Source: Dendrobium chrysotoxum
Taxonomy: Eukaryota > Streptophyta > Magnoliopsida > Asparagales > Orchidaceae
Reading direction: 5' to 3'
NCBI GenBank assembly: GCA_019925795.1
Contig: CM034315.1
Span: 3,286,001-3,350,000, forward strand
DNA: 64,000 nucleotides
In this document: positions 36,501 to 48,500 of the stretch, piece after piece
Layout: every line of letters starts with the position of its first letter
How positions within the stretch are numbered: position 1 is the first letter of the stretch
The notes under the pieces: generated by a model
Seen by the model: the letters and a program-made list of their open reading frames with translations, nothing else
Told to the model about the DNA's origin: nothing
The model's database searches: none
Made by a program: the position numbers and the translations under genes

Positions 36501-39500
36501 AGAGGGAGGTGGGTGGCGGCTAGAGGGAAAAGAAGGTGGAGAGGGGCGGCTAGGGTTAGAGGGAAGGAGAAGGTTTAGGAAATCTGAAATAAATTTCAGA
36601 TTTAAGTGAATTTGGAGGGATTTTAATTTGAATTTGAATTCAAATCAATTAGTAATTAGGGCCTTAATGGAGCATTAATGAGGAATGCCCATGTTGGGGC
36701 CGGCGGCATGGAGAGAGGAAGAGGGGGTTAGGGAGGGATTGTGGGGTTTCCAAATTGAGAAATCAAATTTGGAAAGAAAATAATTCAATCCAATTTAATT
36801 CAAAATCAAATTGAACTAAATTTAAAACTTTCCTAATTTAGCTTGGTTAATTTAAGAAACTATTTGAAATTCAAAATTTGAATTTCAAAGGGAGATAATT
36901 TATTTCCAAAACAGCCACAACTAAATTAAGGAAGAATTAATGATGAATTAACTCATCATTCTAGGCGTTGGACAAGGAGGGGAGCGGCGGTAGGCTTGGG
37001 AGAGGGAGAAGGCAGCCGGCCCAAGGGAGGAGGGGTGGAGGCCGGCGGGTTTTGAGTGGTGGTTTGGGTGAGGTGAAAGGGGAAAGGTGTTGGGGTGGTT
37101 AGTTGGTGGGGTGGAGGGGGAAGAAAGAAAAGACAGATGAGAGAAATAAAATAAAAGAAAACAAAAACCACGAACCGAGGACTCTTCCACCGGTTGATGG
37201 GTATTTCGATTGCTCTCTCCTAGAACTCTCTTTCTCTCCACTAGTGCTCACACAAGATGAAGAAGAAGACAAAGGGAAAATTTTATAAATCATTCATCAT
37301 CTCATACAATGCAATGGGCCTCATATAAATAGGCCAAAAGGAAGAAAACAAAATACTAAAGTGCCCTCATGCTACAACATAGACTCAACTCCTAATAGGG
37401 GTACAATAGGAAAACTCAAAGCAAAATACATAAATAAAAAATACATCAAAAATATAAACTCTGAATCTTGCCCATCGATCTACGATTCTTCCGACGGTAC
37501 ACATGTCGGAATCTCGGGTCGATGTCCTCATCACCGTTAATGATCATCCTTTTCATCCCCTCCAACATAGAGAGACACACTTACACCTTGTGTAAACAAA
37601 TTGACTTCTATAATTTCAACTTAGGATGAGCAAGGTCGACTAGTAAGATTGTGTTAGACATCTCTTATTTACACTCCAACTCTATAATAACTTGTTGATA
37701 TTATCCAAGACATAGGTAGCATTGATCAACATCTTAGGGTTGGCTGGAGTTGTAATAATCATCCAGCCACCTCACACAGCAACATAGAAGTACTAAGCCT
37801 TCCACTGCTTGACAGAGCTATTAAGACCATCTGTGCATAATTATAATGGAAACATGATGGTGAGGGAAACGAATCCATCCACCTTCTTAAGCATAAAAAG
37901 GTAAAGCAACTTCATCAATGCCTACCAGATTCCATTCATGGTTGACAAAAAGCTAAATGTGCCACACAAGGTAGGATAAGAATTCAATATCAATTATGCT
38001 AGTACCAAAGGACACTTGCCCAAGGTCAACTAGCTCTTTACAAAATGACAACTAGAACCCACAATGAAATTGGTCAACGAAGAAATTACCCCTGCAAGAA
38101 ATTATTGTGACACTCCCTATTCGGCGACATGAGGACATCGTTAATGTGAAAAAAATGCATATTCTTCCTAAAATTGTCTATGAGCAAGAAAGAGGAATCC
38201 TTTGAATTGTAATCCATCTCTTTACAAAAATCATTAGAATTAAGCAATAAGAAAGAAGAAAAAGAAGAGAAAGAAAGTTTAAAGTTTCCAGACAGCATAA
38301 AGAATGACATGATCATCCTATATCCATTTATACTTGTGCATCCTTGTCACAGCTAGGGGAGCCAAGCAATCATCTAGAGCACATTGTTTCGCCTCCTAAA
38401 TATGATAGGAATCATAGCAATTGCATGTTGTGCATGTCACATAGCACGCATGTTTTAGATTTCCTCATGTAATTTTGTATATCGACTGATTAACTCTCCT
38501 CTCCTGCCTAACTCAATATTTCCAACATGTGTCCTTCAATTGTCTTGCCTGGACTAGTCGGCCAAAGTGCCAAACCTCCCTAGCCAATCACCTCAGTTGA
38601 CTCAATGACTTATAACCCTTCTTGCCCAACATGATAGATTTATAACCCTTCTTGCCCAACAACTATCATGTCCAAACACACTTTATTTTATTATCTTAAA
38701 TCTTTTTCATATAAACCTAAATGTCTAGCTTAAATGCTAGCAAATATTTGGTTCACACTTGTTTGTTTTGAAATCTCATTAATTCTAAGTGTAGCTTACG
38801 ATGTTGCAAGCTAAATCAATCTGACATGGTCCATTAACCCCTTGATTTATGCCTCATCAAGCCACCCTTGCTCAACAATTATAGGATAATAATAAAAACA
38901 CGAGCTCATAACAAAAGAGGATTCCATTTCATTTAAAGTGATGATATGGAGGCGTCATGCCGAAAATCATCTTAACAATTCCCAAGGCAAGCTACCCAAG
39001 AATTGTTGATATTGCTCAACTTATCCTTTACACTTCTCTCCATCCCTAGAAGGATTGGTGCCCCCACGATAAGATGAGGGATTAACCAGATTCAGAATCA
39101 TCATATATCAAATATCCTCAGACATGCTTGAATCATGTCAAAAATAGCCATGCAGGTTAACAACACACTGCTTAAGTAGCCAGAGTTGACTACAACAAGA
39201 ATCCCCAACTCTACACTTTGTTTACCATTAGGTTCAAATGTTTGTTACCTTGAGGTTGAAAAAGCAAAGATTCCACTTAATATGCATCACTTGAGCATCC
39301 AACCATCCATAAATTAAATCATTACTATTTTTCACTCCTTATCGACCCATCCCCTCAAGGATTCCAACTGTGAGACCACCTCCCAATTGTTGCCTCGCAA
39401 TAATGTTATAATTAAAAGCTTTCAAGGTTGCTAGGAAAAACATAAGAACATCTCCAGCATAAATCGCCAACACCTGCCCCTGCTGTTTTTGTAGATTGAC

Positions 39501-42500
39501 ATTGGCACCTTCAGCTATATGCTTCTTGATGACCTAATCAATGAAATATCGCTAATAGTCCCACTTGATTTTGGACATAGTGGAAACCATCTGCCTAAGT
39601 CCTTTCACCTAGAAATTTGGTCCTTAAATCTCCTCTTGTTGGTATTGACCAACCTTCCATGACTCCTCAATTACTAGCAATAATGCTCCATTCAAGTCTA
39701 CTTGGGTTGCCTAGTCATTCAGCTCTTTTACATGGCACTCCTTTAGCAGTATGAAAGGAGTTTCCATTTATACTTGGCATCTTTATAATTGTGCTTGAAT
39801 CTCATCTTACTCTGGCCGAATATGTAGGAATATCAAAACCTAAGAAGCAACCTCTACATTCCCAACTCCAAATGCCCCTTATTGTGAGGGCATATATTAT
39901 CTCCATCAGCCTCCTGCAAATTTGTCCTCTGGATTCCTCGAGGCCCTCTGGATTCCTCGAGGCTATTTTGTTAACACGTTCCACATCGATTGGTCATATC
40001 CCACCGATTCACCAATTTCATCTTGTTGTTCCTTGGCCCAATCTTCCCAAGCAACATCCCTTGCACCTCCTCTAACCCATGTGGTGTCCATCAAGGAACC
40101 ATGGGCATGTGTCGGTGTCTCAGCTAGTACACCAAACCATTTTTTGCACCCTTGCATTCATTGTAGATCCTAGCCAATGCATTTGCCAGCATATTCGTTA
40201 AAATTATTGTCATCATGTTTACCTTTCAAAATAAGTTAGATTCCAGCTCGGTGGTCATGTTTATTGTGTTTGATACTTCATCATCCATTAGAGATCAATG
40301 AAATCTCAACAACTACATCATCGCAGCTTCCAACCAAATCTTACATCAACTCAATCACAATCATTTCTACGATCCTAAGCCAAAACATTCATGTTAGAAG
40401 ATTTACCTACCTCAAGTATCCTCTTTTTCATCACCAAACAAGTCGTAACATCTAGATCTTCAAAGATCTTCAGCATGTTCACCTCTTTTCTCAGCAACCA
40501 AAGTTCAAGATATGGAGCAAATTTTCAGCAGTGTTAAATCTAAAAAAGCAATGACAACGAGTCTCCAAACAATACTTTGAGAAGGAGCTTCAACAACTCA
40601 AACCCATTGCTAGTTTGCCCAGAAAGAGGAAGAAAGCTTCCAACAAGACCATTGGCAGGGACTTGGTCCCCTTAGGTGCGTGATAGTAAGTTTCCACTTT
40701 ATGTTTTGTCCCCACCCTCTGAAGTGACCACAAGTCTATCTTGCTGGTATGCACTACAAACATAATTGGGAACTCACCTTGCCAACCGAGGTGGTTCTTC
40801 TTTTGCTTCTTTTGGGCTTTTACGCTCTTTCTTGTAATTATATATGAAATGCTTTACATAGATCAGTTCCTCCCTCTTTTGCTTTCTTTTGTCTTAGGAG
40901 GATATAGTTATGATTTTCTTTACCAGTATATACCCGCTTGTGCTTTTATTTCTACTTTAAATTAATGCAAGCAGCAACTTTAAAGGATGCCATGAAGTGA
41001 TTCAGGAAAAATAGCACAACACCCATGATTTATACATCAAGTACTGAAGGCATGAAAATTTGAAGAGTAAAAAATGTGTTTGTATTCTTCATTTTGAATT
41101 TCTTTATAAAATTCAATATGAGGAAAAATAATACTGCTATGTTTGTCATATTCAACCACAATTCTCTACGTCTCCCAAAAGCTAACAAGATTCCTCTGGT
41201 CCAACAAATTCGACCAAAACTCGCTCAATAGTTATGATGGATTCCTGATCCAATTACATGCCTCACCTATCATCTGCTTTCGCAACCACATATAGCCAAT
41301 CAATCTCACATAATCAATCATCCGACCCATTAGCCTTGGATGCTCATCTCTTATCTATGAGACTGCTCGAGATGTTAAGGCCATCTTTGTTTGACTTGTA
41401 GCTTCTACTAACTCATCCGCGCTCTCTTTGAGCCTTGCTTCCATAGTGTTAGCAAATCAGCTTGCTCTAATCGTCAATTGTTATATTACAAAAGCAACTA
41501 TCGTTGGCCTTAATCACGTGTGCATGGCTAATACATGGAATCCTTAGGTAGTAGTCCTCTTCATATTCCTGAAGTCCCTTCTAATGGCCTCCCATGTTGT
41601 CTATCCACAAAATCACTACTCATCAAGCTCACCAACCAACAAGATTTCGATATGTAGTACCTAAAGTTTACATAAATTGACACTTCGACATGCGTCCTCC
41701 ACCAACTAGAATGTTTCACTCCTCTCGAAATGTGCCCACTAGCCAAAGTCATTCAGAGAAATCTTCATTGCATTATTTATGAACATATAAATGGACCATC
41801 ATCAAAATGTTAAATAGAATTCACAACTTACCCAAAACACTTGTAATCTCTTTTATTACTTTCATTGTAATCATTCTCCTCTTTATTAGCTTTGAAACTT
41901 TCTCTGCTCCACCCACCCCACAGTGATTCATAGATGTGTTGTACTATGATTGAGTGAGATTCAAGAGCATTTACCTTACACAATGAAATCACATGATTAC
42001 GTGTGATAATACTTACTGATGCTAAAAATTTTCATTTGAAAGTGCAAAAGAGAGTGATGATTGATATAAAGAGTTCTCACTTGGGTAGAGATTTGTAAAG
42101 GAACATGTAGTCATAGAATTTAGTTCCATATTGCATAAGTTATATGTTAGGGTTATAATATGATCGATGAGCCCTCACATATTGGCATAAGTTTGAAAAC
42201 TGATCTAACCACTAATGTATTGGGCTCAATTTTGGTTCTGTTATGCCGCCAACCCAGGAGGGGCCGGCTGGACCGGTACTCTTTTACTCCAGGCGGCCCA
42301 AGTTGGGGCGGAATCAAGGCAAGGAAGAGGGGGGAGGGGGGGGTGCGGTTGTCTTGGGACCATCGGAGGTTGAAATCCAGAAATTTCAGCAAGGATTTTT
42401 CTGCCGCAAGTAGTTCTTCTCGGAAACTTTGGGAAGGAAAATGGCCAGGAGGAAAGTGGAAGTATTGGAGAGAGAAATAGGTCAACTGAAGACAGATTTT

Positions 42501-45500
42501 GAGGAAAAAACCGCTGATTTTCAGAATCAATTTGCTTCCATCCATGAAAAGATGGATGGAAGGTCCGCCTTGGAAGACATGATGAAGAAAATGCTTGAAA
42601 GCAAACAAAATCCGGCGATATCGGAAGCAAGGGAGACCACCGGCGACAATGGAAGATGCGGAGATCCGAACCCATTTGGGGGGAAGGAGAATCCGAAAGT
42701 GGAGATCCTTGAGGGGAATGATGGAATGCCTCCTCTAGAACAACTTTCTAGGGAGGAGATAGTAAGGGATATGAAAGGAGGGGTGCTGATTTTGTGGGGA
42801 GAAGGGACGACTTTTACCGCCAGGGTGCTGAATATGAGAGGAGAAGAGGAGAATATGAGGAAGGGCTTGGGTATGATCGCCGGAGGGAAGACCGACACCA
42901 CTGGGGAGCACCTCCTCTTCGAGGAATGGGAGGTTATGCAGGAGTTAGGGGAAACTGGGGTGACCCGAGGGTAAGGAAATTTAAGATGCCCATCTTTGAG
43001 GGCGAGGATGCACATGACTGGATCTACAATGTGGAGCGGTACTTTGCAATCAATAGATTGACTGAGGAGGAGAAACTGACAGTGACAGGACTGTGCTTAG
43101 AAGGGAAGGCACTGACGTGGTACCAGTGGCGAGACATGAGGCGGCCCATTTAAAGTTGGAGGGAGTTCAAGGACTGTCTACTAGAACGTTTCCGAACCAG
43201 TAGGGGAGGAGACTTCTACGAGCAGTTCTTTGCCCTGACGCAGGAGGGGACAGTAGCAGAGTTCCGTGCTCGGTTTGAGTACCTAGCTAGCAGGCTGGAT
43301 CGTCTTTCGAAGACTGTGCTTGAGGGGAACTTCATGAAAGGGCTCAAACCGGAGATCAGAGCAGCTATTAGAGTGATCAGACTGCGCGACTTAGGGGAGG
43401 CCATGGAGTTGGCGCAGCTGGTCGAGGACCAGAAGCATCTGGAGATGGGGGCTCGAGGCAGTAGTTCTGGGGGATCCTACAGAATGACTACTACTTTTCT
43501 AGCTCCCAAAGGAGCTGCACCGGGAGGTTCGCGCGAAGCACCAAAGGAGAAGCCTGGAGGAGGGGGGCCTGGGGGAAATTTTAAGAAGCTCACTGAGAGG
43601 GAGATACAGGAGAAGAGGGCTAAGGGGCTGTGTTTCAGGTGTGATGAGAAGTACATGCCGGGGCATAGGTGTAAGGACCGAACTCTTCAGGTTCTCACCG
43701 CCTGCGATGACGAGGAAACTGAAGAGGGAGGCGAGAGCGAGATAGTGGAGGAGGAAGAGAAGTTACATCTGGACGTCGCAGAAGTCTCTCTAAACTCTAT
43801 GGTGAGATTCACCCCAAATCACACCATCAAGGTGAGGGGAGAAATGGGGGATCGGGAGGTAGTGGTGCCGATCAATAGTGGGGCCACCCATAATTTCATC
43901 TCTAACCAGATCGTGAATCTATTGGGGGTGAAATTAGTAGACACTGGGGGGATATGAAGTGATGATAGGCACTAGGAAGGTGGAGATGGGGAGAGGAGTT
44001 TGCAGGGGAGTGGTGTTGACCATTCAAGGGATACAAGTGAGGGAGGACTTTCTTCCCTTGGAGTTGGGAAGTACCGATGTCATCCTGGGGATAAAATGGC
44101 TGCAGACCTTAGGGGAGACCAAGGCCAACTGGGGTGCTCTGAGGATGGAACTGATGGTATAGGGACAAAGGATGGTGATCCAGGGTGATGCAAGGCTGTC
44201 TAGGGCCGGAGTATCTCTCAAATCCATGATCAGATCCATACAAGAGGTGGGAGGGGGTATTTGGTGGAGCTGCAACGCTTGGAGAGGGTTAGTGTGGGGG
44301 AAGAGGGAGACATTTCACTGGTGGTGCAGCCACTCATACAGCAATTCAGGGAGGTGTTCCAGCCACCTCAGGGCTTACCACCACCCAGAGGGCAGGAGCA
44401 TGCAATCCTTCTGAAGGATGGGGTGTCACCGATTAGTGTTCGACCTTACCGCTACCCCCAGATTCAGAAAGATGAAATTGAGAAGCTGATTAGGGAGATG
44501 TTGGAGGCAGGGATCATCAGACCAATTGTGAGCCATTTCTCTAATCCAGTCTTACTAGTCAAAAAGAAGGATGGGAGCTGGAGGTTTTGCGTGGATTATA
44601 GGGCTTTGAACAAGGAGAAAGTACCGAATAAATTCCCCATTCCGGTGATCGACGAGCTATTAGATGAGCTGCACGGAGCAGTAGTGTTTTCTAAGATGGA
44701 CCTGAAGTCGGGCTACTACCAAATCAGAATGAAGGAGGATATTCAGAAAACGGCCTTCAGAACGCACGAGGGGCACTACGAGTTCTTGGTAATGCCATTT
44801 GGGCTCACTAACGCCCCTGCTACTTTCCAGTCTTTGATGAATAGGGTGTTCTGGCAGTATCTCAGAAAGTTTGTGCTGGTATTTTTTGATGACATTCTGG
44901 TGTACAGCAAAATAGAGGAAGAGCATCTGGAGCACTTGAGGGAGGTTCTGAGAATTGTACAGGCCCATCAGCTGAGGGCCAACCTAAAGAAGTGCAGCTT
45001 CACCCAGTCTAGTGTGGAGTATTTGGGACATGTAGCGTCCCAGGAAGGAGTGGCTGCTGATGAAACAAATATTGAGGCTATACATAAATGGCCTATGCCT
45101 AGTAACATAAGGGAGTTGAGGGGTTTCCTATGATTGACGAGGTACGACAGGAGATTTTTTGAGGGGGTACAGTACTATAGCATGGCCCTTGACCGAGCAA
45201 CTGAAGAAAGACAACTTTCTGTGGGGAGAGGCAGCAACCCAGGCTTTTGAGAGATTGAAGAAAGCCATGACGACAGTGCCAGTGTTAGCTCTTCCAAACT
45301 TCAATCAGATCTTTATAGTGGAGACTGATGCGTCAGGATATGGGTTGGGGGCAGTGCTGATGCAGAATCACAGACCGATAGCATATTTCAGCCAAGTGCT
45401 ATCCACCCGGGCGAGACTGATGTCAGTATATGAGAGAGAGCTTATGGTCATTGTCTTGGCTATTCAAAAATGGAGCTCTTATCTCTTGGGAAGACATTCA

Positions 45501-48500
45501 TCATCCGAACGGATCAGCGGAGCTTGAAGTACCTGTTGGAGCAAAGGATGGTGACTGAGGAGCATCAGAGATGGTTGTCCAAACTATTAGGCTATGATTT
45601 TGAGATCCAGTACAAGCCTGGTTTGGAGAACAAAGCGACTGATGCCCTATCCAAGTGTGGTGGGGAGCTCTAGGAGTTGGCTGTGTCTATACCACTGATG
45701 GTCGACTGGGGGGCCATCAAGGAAGAAAGCATGTTGAATGAAGAGTTGCGAAAGATCAGGGAGGATCTGATAAAAGACAAGGGTAGCCATCCTGGTTACT
45801 ATATTGAGGGGGAGAGGCTGTTGTATCAGGGGAGATTTGTAATGCCACGAACCTCCCTACACATTCCCTACTTGCTACAGAAGTTCCACGGCAGTGCGGT
45901 TGAGGTCATTCGGGAGTGCAGAAGACCTATAGAAGAATGGCATCTGAGCTTTATTGGAAAGTGATACATAAAGATGTTGAGGAGATGGTGGCAAGGTGTG
46001 AAGTGTACCAGAAAAATAAATACATGGCCATGGCTCCAGAAGGATTACTACAACCCTTGGCACTTCCAAACCAAGTTTGGGAGGAAGTGTCCATGGATTT
46101 CATAGACAGTCTACCACGATCAGAAAGATTCACTGTCATCATGGTGGTGGTTGACAGACTGAGTAAGTATGCACATTTCATCCTCTTGCGACATCCCTAC
46201 ACCGCGGTGTCTGTAGCAGCAGCGTTTATCAGGGAGGTTGTTAGACTGCATGAGATCCTTGAATCCATTGTGACCAAGGTTTAAAATTGCGTAAATAAGC
46301 CTCGAGGCGTTTTTCGTCCGTGAGGCGAGGCGTAAGCCTCGAGGCGGTGTGAGGCGTAAGCCTCACGGACAAAGAATTGCGTAAATGAGAATTTAACTAT
46401 TTAAGCAGGTAAATAACAGTTAGAGACTATCATACTATAAAAACAGCTAAATAACAATTGAAATTAGTGGAAGACAATAAAAAAGATGCATCTCATAGCA
46501 TAATTCAAAATACAAAACTACAAAATATAAGTCTATCAAAACTCCCAAAATACAAATAACAAAGAACATCTAATCTCATCATTCTTCAATGTTATTCACT
46601 AAATTGGTTATCAAGGGAATCTTCTTCTCCAATTGTATCTATGAATGCCAAATCTTCATCATCTTCAATGTTATCCATTTTTCTCTTCCCTGTTAAATAA
46701 GAATGATTAATGTAATGCTATTTGCATATATATATATATATAATGTAATTGCACAAAATAAATTGTGACATACCTTTACTTGATTGTTGTGCTGCAGAAC
46801 TAGTAGATGTATGTGGTGTCCCCACTTGATCTGCTTCGCCCCTTAAGACATCCACACTTAGGTCCTCTAGCTGCAAGTCTGATAATGGCAAATCTGTCTC
46901 ATCATCTATGAACCACTCATTATCAGAAGCTACATCTTCACACACCAAAGGGTCCTCATCATCCTTTAACCCCTTGTTCCTTATCCTTCTATCTCTCAAC
47001 CTCTTGCTCTGTGTTTTGCAACTCCTCCTTCAAAATCCATGTTCTCAACTCATACATGGATGGTGCCTTCAACCCTCTCCCGTACAACCCAACAGATCGC
47101 AACATATTGAAGTAGGCAGGTGACGTTGCAACATTAAAAGGTATGGCATTCTCAAAAAAAAATCTACCAATATCCATGCATACCTGACGTCGACCCTCTC
47201 TGGTACCAGCTGCAGGCATCATCTGTGCTTCTGCTCTATCCTCTCCTGGATTTATCATGTATTGATCCATAGGACCCCGCACACCTCTATTATGTATAGT
47301 GGAGGAAGATCCCTTTCCACTCTCGCTTCCGAAATAAGAACCTTGTTCGACCCTTTCATCAAATTGCTCCTGTTGTAGATGTTTGGCCGTGGTAGTCTTC
47401 TTCATGTAAGCAATAATTTCCTCCTTCACCTTATCCGGTACATTCGCACAAGGTACTACATTCTTATGTGAACCGGATAAGTGTTCCTTCATGCGAGTAA
47501 CTCCTCCCTTCACCACTTTGTCACAAAAATTACATTTTAAATACACATAGGTTTTCTCGCCGCCTCCTACATCAACTTGCACACTATATTTCCAAGAAGG
47601 ATCACGCCGCAATGACGTATTTGTTTTTTCCTTACCTCTAACCATGTTTCCTAATGCAAAAAAAGGAAAACAAACCAAAAATTTTCAAAATATTAAAAAC
47701 CCTAGATTTCCTATAACTTGAAAAATCTTCCCTTATACTCAAAAAAAATACCTAAAATGCGTAGAGGGCGGTCGGACAGTCCTTGCTCACCGGCGTGAGG
47801 CGGCGCCGGCGGGAGAGGCGGCGGGATCGGCTGGCCGAGAGTTCACGGACGCTGGGTCGGGATCGTGCGGGATCTGGCGGAAACGGACGCTGGGTCGGGA
47901 TGGGGGAGAGAGAGTTGTGAGGGTTTTTTTTTTTTATTACTCACTTAAGTGAGTGGGACCCGGTTTTGGTGAGGCTTACGCCTCACTAAGAATTGCGCAA
48001 TTGCGCCTCTGAGGCGCGCCTCAGAGCCAGTGAGGCGTAAGCCTCACCAATTCCTCAAATTGCTTAAGCAATGAGGCGCCCGGGACCAGAATTGCGCAGA
48101 GGCGCGCCTCTTATTGCGCAATTTTAAACAGTGATTGTGACTGATCGAGACAAGGTGTTCCTCAGCCAGTTTTGGAGGGAGTTATTCAGGTTGCAGGGAA
48201 CTACTCTTAAAAGGAGCACCGCCTATCATCCACAAACAGACGGGCAAATGGAGGTGGTGAATCGAAATTTGGAGACCTATTTGAGGTGTTTTGCTTCGAA
48301 AATACTGCATATGTGGGCAAAGTGAGTTACCATGGGCCGAGTATTCGTACAATATATCGTACCATTCTGCTTCTCAGATGACTCCTTTCAAAGTGATTTA
48401 TGGAAGGGACCCCCCACACCTAGTGCACTATGGGAGGGGCAGTACACCAATTTATTCAGTTAAGCAGTACTTAGAGGAAAGGGACAAGGTGCTGAAAGAG

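Larger units (their letters stand above)
28994..37533 (-). mobile_element. Complete Ty3/gypsy chromovirus, recent insertion
   Basis: The 8540-bp element is flanked by perfect CCGTT duplications (28989-28993, 37534-37538). Its two LTRs are both 1659 bp and differ at about 20 positions by eye, close to 1.2%. Transcription is on the minus strand: 5' LTR, initiator tRNA-Met primer site, gag-pol in one frame, polypurine tract, 3' LTR. A C-terminal chromodomain places it among chromoviruses, whose chromodomains guide integration by binding modified histones. Three nonsense codons interrupt the frame, so the copy is probably non-autonomous. Confidence 0.97.

Noticed and set aside
42160..43015. Minus-strand frames of 140-160 codons across the older Ty3 gag
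   Set aside because: Antisense shadows of gag and the LTR remnant, with no domain.
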